From assembly GCA_964020155.1 (NCBI GenBank), contig OZ026549.1, forward strand, positions 2,868,633-2,932,632: a stretch of DNA of 64,000 nt, read 5' to 3'. This DNA comes from Chondrilla cf. caribensis. Lineage: Eukaryota; Porifera; Demospongiae; Chondrillida; Chondrillidae. Positions 12,269 to 30,275 of this stretch are shown here, one piece after another (within the stretch, counting starts at the first letter, position 1; the number at the start of each line of letters is the position of its first letter). Below the pieces are notes generated by a model, which saw nothing but the letters and a program-made list of their open reading frames with translations, had not been told where the DNA came from and did not search any database. Position numbers and translations under genes: made by a program.

Positions 12269-13155
12269 ATATGAGCGTCATTTTAAAGTACAAATACTGT
12301 TGGTATGCGGAATGTACTTGCTTTTACCGGAAGTGAATGTTTAACAGCGTGTATCTTAAAATTGCGGAATTCCGTAAGGAACAATTCAATCGATCCTAAC
12401 TCGGAAACTATACTGGATAGCGATGTGAAACAAACTGCAACAGGAAGCACATTAAATGTACTATAACGTAGGACAACAAACAGGAAATCGTCATCATGTG
12501 CGAAATGGGCCCTTTTCTCATATCCTGTCACAAATTTTTAACGAAACTACATGGGTTTGGTTGGTGGGACAGGTACAATATTCATAGATTCTGGTTATCA
12601 TACATAGGGTTGAAGTATAAGATTTAATATTAATATATTCTCTCACATAATCGAAGACCATAATACAAGTATCTAAACTTTATATACCATACATGAAAAT
12701 AGGAAAGTGTTGCACTTGTGTGTATACATGGCAATCAGGTAAAGAGTACATGGTTAGTGTTATTCTAAGAGTGGTTTGTAAAGATGATCATGCAGTAATG
12801 CATGGTAATTTTTGCACCCTTCGAGTATTTCATTATTATGTGTTCTTAAGTGTTTCACCTTATTTGCACTTGCACCCCTCTGCACACCATAAACCTGGAT
12901 ACATGATAAAGCAGTTAACATGTGTTTGCAGAATCACACACAATCCATATTTCTGTAGGGGCCTTTAGCAAGGGCCATTTGCCCCTCCCCCACCTTGAAA
13001 ATTCACACACATGCACGCATATACATACACACACACGCGCGCACGCACACACACACACTGCACACACACATGCACACACACACAGATGCACACACGCACA
13101 CACACACGACATTCCTCTGTGCTGGTTAGCTAACAGTGTACATTTCTACTCCCAG
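12269..13155. other. 5' region of IFR2 without a signal-peptide exon
   Basis: 12,540-13,110 matches IFR1 intron 1 (about 2900-3460). The segment equivalent to IFR1 1030-2900, including the signal-peptide exon, is missing; the transposon and about 270 bp of unmatched DNA stand in its place. CA-rich tract at 13,003-13,108. Confidence 0.6.
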
Positions 13156-13904
13156 GTTCCCCAGAGGTAACTGTGGTGATTGATGGCTACACAGTTGACT
13201 CTACTCAGTCCTCACCAGCTTCACTACCACTAGGAACAGCTCTTGTGTTGGTGTGTAGAGTCAGTGGAATACCACAGAGACAGATCAAATATAACTGGAC
13301 ATGTCCAGATGGTTTATGTGAACGTCCAGGATATGTGGGGAGAAAGGTTGTTAACGACAATACTCTAGCAGTCAATATAACTTCTAACAGTGACGGAGGA
13401 ACATACATCTGTGAAGTATCAAGAGAGGAGGCAGATTCGGGATACAGCCAATATTACACTCTCAGTGTTTCAGGTCAATACACAAAATTTATACATAAAC
13501 ATATACAGGGACATGCTAACAAAACAATGAAAATGCTAACAAGTATATATGAAATAAATAATCCATCACGTTTATCATTATAGGGGGACATGTCATTCAC
13601 AGTTATGGGAGGCTTGTGCACTTGGAACATATAATCACTAGAGGAGATCAGCTTCTACCACCTGGTGATGGAACAGGGCCTGGAAGAATGGACTGCATAA
13701 GAACTGCACCAGAAACTGCTCGTTTTATATTGGACAATCCCATGCCATCCAACAATTTTGTATATCAAGGTGTTGAGGATCCCCCCAACCCTCAAATGGC
13801 TACTTTACTATTCAATCGATCATACTTGTCAATGAACAGTTTTGAAAATGCAGAGGGTTTCTGTGTGAGGAAATTAACATTTTTTAATATCTTTTTAATA
13901 GCAG

Positions 13905-14000
13905 GTACATACCTACAATATACACACATTCCGCCAATGCTTTATCTACTAGTTTATTCCTACAATATACACACATTCCGCCAATGCTTTATCTACTAGT
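13905..14000 (+). repeat. about 51-bp tandem duplication in IFR2 intron
   Basis: CCTACAATATACACACATTC...CTAGTTTATT occurs twice head to tail (from 13,912 and 13,962). IFR3 has one diverged copy at the same place. Confidence 0.85.
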
Positions 14001-14902
14001 TTATTTTTGTTTCATCATCTCTGGCAGGTAAATTACCCAATGTGACCATCGTGAGCGCTGAGCCAGGCACTACTGATGCAAGCATTGAATTAGACATTCA
14101 AGTCCCCTCAGGTATTACTAGACCCATTGTAGGATATGAACGTCATGTCTTTGGAGTGACACTGCAGGGAGAGTACAGAAATTTTCAGACAAGTAGACAA
14201 TATACATTCTCATCACTAGTCCCAGGTGCTAGGTACACAGTACTAGTGCAGGGAGTGAGTGGAGCTGCAGGTGATAGGAGTCAGCTTGTCACAAGAAGAG
14301 ATGTCAAAACTAAAGAAACAAGTGAGTATAGTGAATATAGTGAGTATATGCTATGCTATAACTTTTGAAATGCAGCAATTATGAAACTTGTGATTTGGAT
14401 TCTATCAATTCAGAACCATCAGTTCCAAGGTACATTATTGTACATGTACATAATATATTTATTGTTTTCCGTCAATTCAGAACCATCAGCTCCAAGGTAT
14501 CCCTGTATATTAGGAGAGAGTAGGGATGGAATTGAACTCAATTGGATACCTCCACTGAAACCCAACTGAGATGTCCACTATCTCATTGAATATAATGATG
14601 AAATTTATACTGTTTCAATAAATACAGCCAGTACATTCAGTAAATACCTCAAGTGAGTCTACATACTTGAATTTAACAGGACTACAGAGAGGAGTAACCT
14701 ACAACATCACAGTGGTGGCAGTGAACTCAGCAGGAAGGAGTGATACTGGACCAGTTCTGAATTACACACATAACCCACCGAGTGAGTAGCTAACATTACA
14801 ATGAGCAGTAAGCAAATTAATATGCATGCATTTTTACCTGGGATTATAAAACAGTGTAATATGTGTGTGATATGGGTGTGTATACAAGTGCATATGTGTG
14901 TA

Positions 14903-14904
<2 letters not shown>

Positions 14905-14980
<76 letters not shown>
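14905..14980. repeat. (TG)n microsatellite in IFR2
   Basis: Pure TG run after the second FN3 exon; the position matches the IFR3 tract at 30,182-30,255. Confidence 0.95.
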
Positions 14981-14984
<4 letters not shown>

Positions 14985-15539
14985 GTGCGCATACATGTGA
15001 CGGCTTGTGCATATGTGTTTGAACCTATTATTTGAAGGATGAACAATCTGATGTAGCAACATGCTCAAATTGCTTACTACAGTTAACACCCCATCACAAA
15101 AATCTCCTACCTCATCACAAAACACTCCTACTGCAGTGATCATAGCTGTAGCTGTAGTGATCATCGTGATCCTACTGTCATTATTACAATACTGAGTGTT
15201 TTGCTGATACTGAAGAAGAAGAAACAACCACCCATAGTGCAGTGTGACAAGGTGAACATGTCAGAGATTCATGACAAAGTGGATGATATTGTGGAGACCA
15301 ACCAAGATTATCAAGAATTGGATGTCAGCAAGATGGATGATGATGTGATGACCAGCAAAGACTATCAAAAACTGAATGTCAGAAAGATAGATCCTCTGGG
15401 TGATAAGGTGATGACCACGAAAAGCAATCTTGGATTAAATGCCAGCAAAAAGGATGATGCTGTTATTTGTGAAGAAGACTATGAAGAATTAGACACTGAA
15501 AGGATGGACGAGACCACCCAATATGCATCATTGAAGTGA

Positions 15540-17389
15540 TAGCTTATGAGAGGGCTACCCAGCGTATAGAAGTAGACATCACTTTATAGTTTAAGTTTCT
15601 TTTGTGTATGTAGTATGTACACCTATATACGCATATTGTAGGAAATTCAATGTGTGTATCAACATGTAAGCTGTATTGTACTTGTACCAATTATTCCCAA
15701 ACCAACTGTCATAAATAACATAATAAATAATTTATATTATACGTATGCACATAATAGATAGACTGTGGAATATAGTGTGAAGGATAGTGTATGTGGACAT
15801 AGGATCAATATGGTCACTCTTGGATGATTCCAATAATATTATCACATTGGAAATGGAAGTTCAGATTAAATAGAGGTCAAATAAAGATAAATAATAGATA
15901 AATAAAGAAATTATTGTAAATAAGAGAGTAGCCACTGATTTTGAAATGTAAAGGATGCATTAATTTGATTTTTGAGTTTGATATTCTGTATTGGTCATGA
16001 GCCACTATAAGTTTTTATAGCATACTGCAATAACAAAATGATATTATGTGGGTTACATTTCAACAGGTAACCAAGATGATGAGGGTTATAGGACATACAA
16101 GGCCCAAGAGTTGGTATAATAGATAATAACCCTCAAAAATACCTATGAAAGAGATCACAAGGAGCATTTAGTTGCCATAATACATTACAACATTATAACA
16201 TCAGGCTGAAAATGGATAAATTTTATACAATTTACCCACAAGCACCCTATATGAATGCAACATACTATTTAATTATACTGCAAGTATGTATGTACTAACA
16301 GGGTACACAATGTATTTAGTTTATCTTACTAACTCCTCTATACACTTTTGCTGAAAGGGGTATGAATTTGAGAAAAATTTTATTATTCATAGTATTATTA
16401 TTATTATTATAAGTATGATTGAAATGGTGAGATTTTCATAATAATTCATTAACAATGAAAAATAATGACAGTAAGCTATTGCATCTTATAACTTTGATTA
16501 TTATTAAATTATTAAATACTATTGATAAGATACTGATATCAATGATGATGCAATAAGTGATAAGACTATAAATTATAATAATTACAATTGTTAGTTTAAT
16601 ATATATATATTGTATGATGATAATTATTATTTATTATTTATTATAATAATATGTTATGAATATTTATTAGATTTAGGTATTAATGTTAAATAAGTGAGAT
16701 AATATAATAATAATAATAATAATATTATTAAACAGGCTGCATGGCAACAATATAATGACCATATAATATAAGTTTCAAATTAATAATCATATTACAAATT
16801 TATTCATTATGTGTGTATCAGTGTTAGCGTTCAGTTTGTACATGTTGAAATAATATTCACTTCATGACTGTCAATTAAATGTTTCCCTACGTAAATTGCA
16901 TGGGTATGAACACATAACATTGGATGGAAAATTTACAATATTTTCTTACTCAAATTAAACTGATCTATAAAAATAGAAAATGTATGTACATGTACTATGA
17001 TAATATAAACTAATGCATCAAAAATCCACGTCCTATACATATGGAATCCAGACTTTCTAGATACCTCCAATAAATCCACTGACTCAATTTGTATATATTT
17101 TCCAGCTGAAGTTGAGAATTTCCATTTACTGACCAATGTCACCAGTCATAGAATAAAATACTACTGTTGCAATTAAAGATTAAGAAATTGCCAAAGGTTG
17201 AAAGATGTTACACCAATTGAATGCTTACATTGGCATTCACATTACTTGATTACTCTTAGATTATTCCAGTAATCACATTACGTCTATCTATTTAACTTAT
17301 ATTGCGGCATATTAAACACCTAAATATCCCAAAACTTTCCATATCACTGTGTGGGTGGGGTTTGTGGTTTTTGAGTTAGTATAAATTTG
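15540..17389. other. AT-rich intergenic region after IFR2
   Basis: No gene, RNA or element recognised. Contains simple ATT/TAA runs at about 16,380-16,740. The counterpart of this stretch is absent after IFR3. Confidence 0.5.
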
Positions 17390-19545
17390 TAGGATATTGA
17401 ACAGTGTCTCAGTATATACCCTGCAGTGAACTACTTGGGAAGGTTAACATAAGGTGAGTACTACTGATGGCCAAGATCAAATAGAACATTAGGATATTAT
17501 ATTTATGGTATCTTATGTATGTGTCTATAGTGAAGTCTAGCCTAGTCAACCTGCTGCTGTACCCTTTATTTCAGCTAATTCCTCCTAAGTAGCATGTAGA
17601 TATAGATGTAGGGTCAGTTATGTCAGACAACTATTATTTTTTTTAATATTGCTAACCTGTAAGCCTTAGGATAATTGTAATGTAATAGGATAAAGGATTA
17701 CAGCGGGATTGTTGGACAGTAGGAGCATTGATCATTCAACATATTCTGCCCCATAAATAAGATTCTAATTCCTTGCTACTCTTCTACTTAGTGGGTAAGA
17801 CATGGGCACGAGGGCAATATGACATATAAAATACTGAATCCCGAGGGCACGAAGCTGTATAAAAGTACTGTTTCTATGGTAACCGATGCTATCTTTCTTT
17901 AACTACTCAAAGATTTAGTTGTATTATAATTATACACTATAATATATACTGTACTGTGAACAAGATATAGGTCATCCAGTTGGATTCATGACTGCAACAC
18001 TCTCTCTCTCCAATATACTATCATGATCCTGCAACATTAGTGTACTGACTGATCATGAGCAATCTACACATGAGCAAAGTACAGGTTGACACCATATGTC
18101 AGTATAATCATATAGTATTGCATAATGGCAGCATTCTCAATGTAATAATTCATGTACCGGTGTGTACCATGATAGCTAGTAAGGATGGTCATCTAAGTGG
18201 AAAGATCAGTCGTGATTCTGTGAATGACTGATAATTTATTGGTTCATTATCCTTTTTCACTAAAACTAGTACCGCATAGCTGGAAATGCTGGTAGGGAAT
18301 TTTCGAATTTCCCACCAAATCATTATCTGCCAAATTATGGCTTAAAACGCAAAGCCTTATGACACAATCCTTCCTTCATTCAAGCACTTCATATTATAAT
18401 CATAGGTGAAAAATACAATTATAACCCACCAGAAGGCAATCGCCAAAATAAGAAAAAGTTTAAATTAGTCCGAAATTGCCAAATATTATTCTCGTCCATA
18501 TTGCCGGCTATAAGGTACTTCAACAATTAGCATTTGGTGATTGTAAGTCACAGTTATGCAGAATTACACACGCACTGATGAAATAATAATATAAAATAAC
18601 TAATCTTACAATATAGGGGAAGTATGTTAACTTTTATATTAATTCTATGTCAAACTGCATAATACAATAATTTTCTATGGGTATTCTTGTGGCGTATGAA
18701 CATTAACTGGAATACGTGGTAATACTATTATGTCTGCTACGTTATATGTGCTTGTACTTAGTCATGTGCTTATGTAATTTTTGTATCTCGCGCTGCATGT
18801 CATGTGCTAACATGCACCACATACACGCATACGCACACAACACACACGTGTCGTAACACCGTGGTAGAGTTTAGGATTATGCAGAGTGCCTTGGTAATTA
18901 TTGAATTTTGTCCATTTTGTTTGTCTTATTGCTTAAAGTAGCATCTACGTCTCTCGAGAGATCGGCACACACTACATTCCTACAAACCATAAATTGTGCA
19001 TATATTGTAATATAATGAATTAATGTGTTTTCATTTTTATATTAACTCCTTTTGTGACTATTATGGCTATCAATTATATCACAGTACCAATCTTCAGAGA
19101 ATATACAATACTATAGTGAATACCAGTCTGAGAACTGATTGAGATGACTGGAAAAGGACTGGTGTTACTGATGTTGCTCATTGGGACCGTGTTCCTTCAA
19201 TCTGAGTGTGAGTCTGTAGATAGCAAGTGCATGTTATTGTGTATGGAGAACAGTATGGGGTTGTGTACATGACTTGTACCATGGAATATATTCTGTTCTG
19301 ATAGGTCGGGATGGTAAAAAGGGTCCACGAAATCTGGTTCCATGTTATCCTGAATGAAATTGCAGAGGAAACCAGTTCGTAACAAGGTTTTGTTGTCAGT
19401 CTGGAGGGAAGAGCTACAGGGTGGTAATTGGGGACCCACCTGCAAAAATTGGTAATGAACTTCACACATAATGTGAGACAGGTTTTCTGATATTTGTTGA
19501 ATGGGGTTGATTTCTCTGAGGTGCACTACAGATGCACAATGTACT
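17390..19545 (+). repeat. segmental duplication block A
   Basis: Matches 30,270-32,525 (block B) almost end to end, from the GTGTCTCAG...CCCTG motif to the cysteine-rich exon 2 and its flank. Each block carries its own ACGAGGGCA hairpin insert at a different place (17,784-17,893 in A; 31,811-31,985 in B). Confidence 0.85.
19144..19451 (+). pseudogene. small secreted cysteine-rich peptide gene, copy A (broken in exon 2)
   Basis: Exon 1, 19144-19207, encodes a clean signal peptide (MTGKGLVLLMLLIGTVFLQSE) ending in phase 1 before GTGAGT. Exon 2, 19305-19451, starts with a split Cys codon but has a TGA at 19355-19357, where copy B has CGA, and a 1-nt deletion near 19,415. Copy B shows the undamaged exon-2 pattern: C-x12-C-x5-C-x9-CC-x15-C. 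Further exons, if any, were not found. Family unknown. Confidence 0.55.
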
Positions 19546-19888
19546 GTTGTGCTGAGGTAGTGTGTTACATAGGTATGCTTGTAATTGCACGTCATAAAAA
19601 ATAATTTATTAATTGATTAGTACTCATCTGGATATTATATTATTTTAGATCTCTTTCCTTCTGTTGCTGCAGCCCATAATGTGTTACAACAAATGCCATG
19701 TAAGATCTATGGGATTGGCCCTTCAAGAAATAATTAAAATTATAATAATTATATAGCCTAAAACTATATTTGACTTATCAAAATACTTTTAAACATCAGT
19801 GTGTTTAATTTATACACAAAGAATATTATAATTGATAACGTTATGTACATGTTTCATTTACAGCAGGATCTGATTTATCCAATATTCT

Positions 19889-20083
19889 ACGTATTGGTAG
19901 GAAAGGTTTATTACACAATAAGCCTGTGCAAGGCCTAAGGTTGACAAATTTTATCACTGGATTTACGCCGAAACAACTGAATAGGCCAAGTCTTTATCAG
20001 ACAGAAGTCCAATTTTGATGGCAACCAGTGATTACCTCCCAGTCATCCAAATCCTCATAAAGGGAACCAATGACAAACATTAG
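19889..20083 (+). repeat. partial copy of palindromic repeat family (left end)
   Basis: Starts TTGGTAGGAAAGGTTTATT, includes the GCCTGTGCAAGGCCTAA box and the arm beginning GTTGACAAATT. Same family as 21,676-22,260 and 49,820-50,452. Confidence 0.7.
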
Positions 20084-20399
20084 GGAACAGTCTAGTTACA
20101 ATAGCCAGACCGTCCCTATCAGGTACCTGTGGTGGAGTGGGGGAGGGAAGGTCTAGCAAAAGTACCAATTAGTCGACATCTAAACATTCACATGTATGTG
20201 TATAAACTTCGATCAATCAGAAGTTGCTGCTTTAAAGTAGGGTCAATGGAGATATCTATATTATAGGTCCATGCTAATAAGAGCATGAGAATATGTAAAG
20301 CCTAGCTGTATCAAAGGTTAAGCATGAATATCTTGAAGGAATTCTCAAGCTCTTTGATAAAGGTTGATAAAATGCTAAGTTACTTGATCAAAATGCTGA

Positions 20400-20611
20400 G
20401 TGGCCATGTGACGACATTGTGAGGATGGATAAATCAGTACATTATTGGCCTGCATTATAGTTGGTAATACTGTTTGGACTATAATGGACTTGCCATGTCC
20501 AGTTGGTTGCCAAACTTTTAAATCCTTCCTAAGACATAGGTTCATGATAGCAGACACCAGCCTGTTCTTTGGAAAACACATTGTCTGTACTTGATTTTTC
20601 ATTAGGCACAT
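20400..20611 (-). pseudogene. helicase-like fragment (RecQ-type ATP-binding motif)
   Basis: Minus-strand reading contains QPTGHGKSIIVQTVLP, resembling motif I of RecQ-like helicases, preceded by a short helical stretch. Only about 70 residues are open. A second, more decayed copy with QPTKHGQSIIVETMLP is at 27,362-27,180, inside DNA paralogous to this one (20,090-20,900 versus 26,860-27,560). Remnant only. Confidence 0.4.
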
Positions 20612-22821
20612 AAAACCAGACTAGCTGTCCATAAACTCATGTGCCGTGCACTACATGTCCCTCCTGTTCTCTGTCCTTTGTGTCTTATAGCGGTAGTCTA
20701 GATAGCTTGAGTAATCAGGTGTGATAGTTCAAATACAATGTCAAATTTCAGAAATATTTCTATGCATGCATATCCAGCTAGAACTGTGCTGAACCTATGC
20801 TCCTCCTGCACACATGTTTGGACGTACAATACAATGTTTTCTTTGAAAATACATGTTTGTTTATTAATGATAATCATTATTTCATAATACTCCATATAAA
20901 TAATTCCAAATGTAAAGTACTAAATATAACACCAGCACACATGTGATTACAAATGCAACATTTGATGTGTTTTCCAGCAGTCAAGGCAACCATCTTGCTG
21001 CTGTTGTGGAGCTATTTCTCGTTCATGACTGACCGCCATTTCAATTTACAATTCCCTTTGTATTCTAGTTGCTGGGACCAGCAGTTGGTAGATTTGCATT
21101 GTGTATGATATACATTGACCCTAATATATGCTATAAATCATTGCCATCATTATAATAACCTATACTAAGTTAAATCTACAGGGATTGATGAATAAAATAA
21201 TAATCGATAATTCCACCAGCTTCAAACCATTCCAGTCATCTAGAATACCTTATAGCCTATCAATGGATGCAAGGCTAATTACATTTTGGTGGTTACGACA
21301 TGGGCATGGGCAAAAATTTTATATTTTATACTGCATGGGTGTTTCAGCATCTGTTGATGTCATAAAAATTGAATATATATATATTGTATAATAATATCTA
21401 TAGGAGCTAAATGTTTTGTTTTGTACCTTGAACAATAGTCAAGATTATGTATTATAAAATTGCTGTAGAAGTGGGGTATATATTGCTATGGATGCTATCA
21501 CAGTATAATAATGATAAACAGTGGATATTGCGCATTTTGATGGTGTGCAAGATGTGGAAACATTATCATGTATACATTATACATGACACAACCAAAATTT
21601 AATGCAAAGATGCAAAAATCCTTACTGCAATCAGATATACAGACACTGTACAGGTAGTAATATGTACATTTGAAATTTCTCAGTGGTAGGGCATGGAGTG
21701 TTACATGGTGTGTCTGTGCAAGGCCTGAGATTGACAAATTATATAACAAATTATATTACTGGATTTACACCGAACCAGCTGAAAATAGACCGAAGTCTCC
21801 ATCAACTGGGAGACCGAAGTCCAATTTTGATGGCAACCAGAGATTACCTCCAAGTCATTCAAATCCTCATAAAGGGAACCACAGACAGCTGTTTCGCTCA
21901 CATTTGAACTCATCAGTGTGATATACCCCATGCATAAGTTGGATGACTGACCTCATCTCACCATTCCGACACACAATTGAACTCTTAAGGCCTAAGGTAG
22001 GTAACCTTAGGCCTTGCACGGGCCTATTGTGCAATGAACCTTGCCTTTAGCTACCAACAGAGTACACAGTCATGCCTTGATTGTAAGCCTCCATTATCCT
22101 CTCTTATCATGAAGACCACAAGTGTTCACTGGTGTGTCAGAATGGTAAGATGAAGACAGTCATATCCAACTTATGCATGGGGTATACAACACTGATGAGC
22201 TCAAATGAGAGCAAAACAGCTGTCTGTAGTTCCCTTTTTATATGCACTGTATTTAAATTGACTAAAAAACACATTATATGCAAAATTTATTATTACAATA
22301 TATACACACCCAACAAATGAAATATAGGACAGAATCCAAGTACAAGAACAACCATTTTCAATACCTAAAGAGCCATTATAGTAGGTTTTGCTTCATACCG
22401 TTGCAGTAAACAATGAATTGAGTCATTCCATACACCACAAGGACTATGGACTTTGGACTACACAATAACAAATTGAATTTGCTCAATCCACAAACCATTC
22501 CTCCCTTCAACTTGATAGCACCCATTGGTATTTCACTTGTACACATCCCACTTCTCCCCATATACATATATAGAACCACACAATTTTTACATTGGATATA
22601 TGAAATCCATAAAAGTTAAACTGAAAATATTATAACTGTGTTATTATGTCCAATAACACCACATGCCTCTGCCAAGATATGTTCTATAATATTATAAATA
22701 ATATGCTTATTTTAAGTATAATCAAGTTGAGTCTAGCTTTGAAGTCAGTCCTACATCAACTGACTTAACATAGGAATATACAAATTATGACATGGATTTA
22801 ACAATCAGCTTCTCCAGAAAG
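20612..22821. other. intergenic DNA between block A and IFR3
   Basis: Apart from the palindromic repeat, no gene is seen. A hairpin-like GACATGGGCATGGGC segment at about 21,285-21,370 is related to the ACGAGGGCA elements. 22,313-22,700 matches about 44,030-44,250. Confidence 0.45.
21676..22260 (+). repeat. older copy of palindromic repeat family
   Basis: Left arm at about 21,720-21,965, centre with GCCTTGCACGGGCC, and a right arm from about 22,128 that breaks off near 22,245. Corresponds to the fuller copy at 49,820-50,452. Confidence 0.7.
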
Positions 22822-23156
22822 TAGTGTTGCACTGATATGGTTTTTTACCGATAATCCGATTTGCTGATACTAGCAAGCATTAGTTGATGTATTTAGCCAA
22901 TCCGATAATAGAATTATACTAGTGTATGGGAGTACTACCAAGGGTGATGTAAAGAGGTTTGTAAAGAGGTTTGACTGTATACTAGTGTATGGGAGCACTA
23001 CCAAGTGTAATGTTGTGAAGAGGTCTGATTGTATACTAGATGCTTGGAAAATACAAAAAAAATCAGTACAGAAATGCACCTGATATGCAGATATGCATCA
23101 CAATGCCTATAATTCGCCGATATACGATAGACAATCCGGTTATCGGTGCAACACTA
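22822..23156. mobile_element. hAT-type MITE, 335 bp
   Basis: Perfect 11-bp terminal inverted repeat TAGTGTTGCAC / GTGCAACACTA, with 8-bp target duplication CCAGAAAG at 22814-22821 and 23157-23164. No coding capacity. It contains a 60-bp internal tandem repeat (about 22,919-23,040). Confidence 0.85.
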
Positions 23157-24312
23157 CCAGAAAGTACTATTACAACTGACATCTTAAAAAGTGAATACAT
23201 TGGGACCTTTAATGCACGCTATGGCAAAATTATAGTTGGCAGAAAGTAGAATTGGAGACTGTTTCTGTAGAACAAGTACATCAAACTGCTTGTAATGAGA
23301 ATAAAGAGAAGCATGCCACACCATAAGATGAACATTGTTCCTTTCAAATACATCTATAGAATGATAATGAGCCATTCATGTTACTCTGCTGACTTAAAGC
23401 TACTGCTTACATCTGCTAACACATATTCAAAGCTCAATACTCAGCTCAACTGGAGAAATACCCTTTCAGAACAACTAATGTGTGATTTACAATACTTCTG
23501 GTTCCCAATTTCAATTTTCAATCCAGAAACTGTGGTAACTGAGGTACATACCAATATGATACACATTATACGGGACCATTTAAGCTGAAAGCTATACATT
23601 TACATACATCTAAAAAGAAAGTGGGGGAGGTTTTCATCAAAATGATGGTGTTTCAGGAAATTTCAAGTCAGCCAGTCTGCAGTCCATAGTTCATAGTCCA
23701 CAGATTTGCTCGGACTATTGATTACCATATGCTAGAACAATATTATCATTGTACATGATTGATGACAACTACAAAATGACACTCTGTACATCAATACATA
23801 TGAACTGTAGCATAGTATGGTGATATCACACTGAGTATTGAACACTTAGTACAAATCAGTGATGTATATACAGTATCTGCAATTACTTGCATACATAGGG
23901 TTCAGTATTAGTAGGTTTATTGACAACTGTACTTGACATCACATTGGGTAAGGTGTGACAGAAAACACAGGGACTACACATCTGTCTATAGACTTCAAAC
24001 ACAAGGACTGGTCTTATCACAGTCCATATACAAATACAGACACCCACTGGAGGGAGTAGCAGACAAGATAAACAAACAACACAGACAAGATCATGTTGTT
24101 GTGAACTTGCTCACTTTGGAGGCATTGTGACATATTATTACATACGTTTGTGTACACAGAATCAATTCATATTCAAAATGCCAGGGAAGGTCATTAATGC
24201 AAGGTGTATGATCAAATGGATTCGTGGTGCAAACATGCATCAGATGAAAAGGAAGCCAGGCAAGAATCAATTATCTGATTTCACACTGAGACAATTCTAT
24301 GGTTTGTGTGGT

Positions 24313-25215
24313 TCCCGCAAGTAGGCAAGCACCTGGTCGCTGCTGCCGATTCAAATACTCTGATAAACGTGGTATCAATCCGCGAATGCAACTCCAAAAC
24401 TCGAACCTATGAGACATGGCTGGATTCCTTTCCCAACAAACAATAAAGAACCGAACTTGAACACACGGCGCGCTGAGCTAACACGTGGAAATAGGTAACT
24501 AGTTTACATTGTTTCGTCTGTCTACCTACCTATCTAATCCACTCATTAAAGGTCTAGTAAGCGTTAAGTTCGCAAATAACGTTGGAGTCGCGAAATTAAA
24601 AATGCAAAAAGTCTCAAATCCGCCGATTCGCAAAAATTACATCCCGCAAAAATTTCAGCCATAAGGGTACATCAAGTGTACAAATTTTAGCAGGAACTAA
24701 CTTCAGTGAATTTCTTGAGTAACTTTAAATTCACTAAAAATTGTACCCCCTAAAAATATGCGCGCTAACAAATGTACTTGCTAATTTTTAGGTGCTCCCA
24801 CAAAATATGGCCAATTTCGAAACATTGAGATTACAAATTGTGTTAGAATTCGAGCACAAGTGATTCGCCAAGAGTTATTTCTTCAATGAAAGATCATTCA
24901 AATCTAGAAGAGACGTCCGAGTAATTCGTATGCAGGTGTCAGCAGTCCCACAATTTTTGAACTCGATTTACTAGTTCAAACTGTTCTCCTGCTAACCCTT
25001 CCACTTTATTCAGAAGAAATATCGTTGTAATTATAGTTATTGCTAAAATTTGGGAATCTGATGCAACACATCCCGATAGGGCATTTCTGAAATCGTTGAA
25101 AATAATACCATCAGCACCAAAATAAATATACAAATCATTAAAATTTATACTCGTTAAATGTTGACTGACCAAAAAATGCTAAAAATTGTACCCGCTAAGA
25201 TTTGCAGCCTTAAGG
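24313..25215. repeat. insert relative to paralogous segment, unidentified repeat
   Basis: The segment 23,580-25,980 (before IFR3) matches 33,280-35,150 (before IFR4), but this 0.9 kb is absent from the latter. It has repeated ATTGTACCC/GCTAA and CGCAAAAATT-type phrases and no ORF. Family not recognised. Confidence 0.5.
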
Positions 25216-25903
25216 CAGTTTAGATCTAATAGTACACAAAAATTGAGCTGTTAACAACATGAGTAGCAAATAATGAGTAGTAGATTCATCATCTGTCAGA
25301 CCAACCATAGTACTGTCAATACACTAGAGCAAGGTGTATTTCAGAAGTAACTCAGTAACTATAGATTGACAAGTTCCAGTTCAGACAATAATAGTTAGTA
25401 GTATCAGTTTAGTGATACTTTATTACTCTTCAAGATATCACAAATACAGCCCCAATGTGGAGGGTTTACTGAATATTATAATATTATATACTCTACTATA
25501 ACATTATTATTATACTGTATTTAAAATCAAACATTGTGTTATCTGATATGACAGAACTGTGTACAGAAACATTTCTCAACTGTGGTTGATGCTATGGTGA
25601 AATCAACCTGGATTCAGATACCCAAGCCAGAAGAAATGAAATGATGACATCAAGATTATGTGGTGCATTCTGAAATGAAAAACTTAAGGTTTCTGTGACC
25701 AGAAGAAGTACTAGCTGAGTTGTAGGTATTCATGTAGACACAATGGGACCACCTTATATGGAATGATAAAGACTACAATGAATCTAAGTACATGCAGCTA
25801 TTCATTACTCAGAATATTCCAGTGGATACACCCCTGGTACCTACTGAGCAGTGTGAGTACATATTCAGCTTTTGCATTTAACTGAGGTATACACAGAAGG
25901 GAG

Positions 25904-30078
<4,175 letters not shown>

Positions 30079-30181
30079 GTAAGTAGCTAACATTACAATG
30101 AGCAGTTTTAGTATAGTTGTAAGCATATTACTATACATGCATTTTTACATGGGACTATAAAACAGTGTAATATATGATAGT

Positions 30182-30257
<76 letters not shown>

Positions 30258-30275
30258 ATGCGTGTGTGTGTATTG
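30182..30275. repeat. (TG)n tract at the IFR3 deletion junction
   Basis: TG run 30,182-30,255, short TTTGCATGCG interruption, then TG again running straight into TATTGAACGGTGTCTCAG, which is block B. In the IFR2 unit these two points are about 2.4 kb apart. Confidence 0.85.

Larger units (their letters stand above)
13156..15539 (+). pseudogene. IFR2: decayed receptor copy without a signal-peptide exon
   Basis: Exons recognisable by homology: Ig 13156-13473, Ig-like type B 13584-13904, FN3 14028-14321 (all three open and in phase), second FN3 about 14481-14781, membrane helix and tail about 15083-15539. Breaks: no signal-peptide exon upstream; a TGA at 14567-14569 where the other copies have Gly; a partial local duplication of about 22 nt near 14623-14645 that shifts frame; and a frame change in the membrane helix, where the first half (from 15083) runs into TGA at 15193 while the stop-transfer KKKK and tail read in another frame from about 15180. 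The tail keeps YQEL, YQKL, YEEL and YASL, but the third repeat has Asn instead of Tyr. The tail is homologous to the distal tail of IFR1. An unspliced partial role cannot be excluded, but as a receptor it is dead. Confidence 0.75.
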
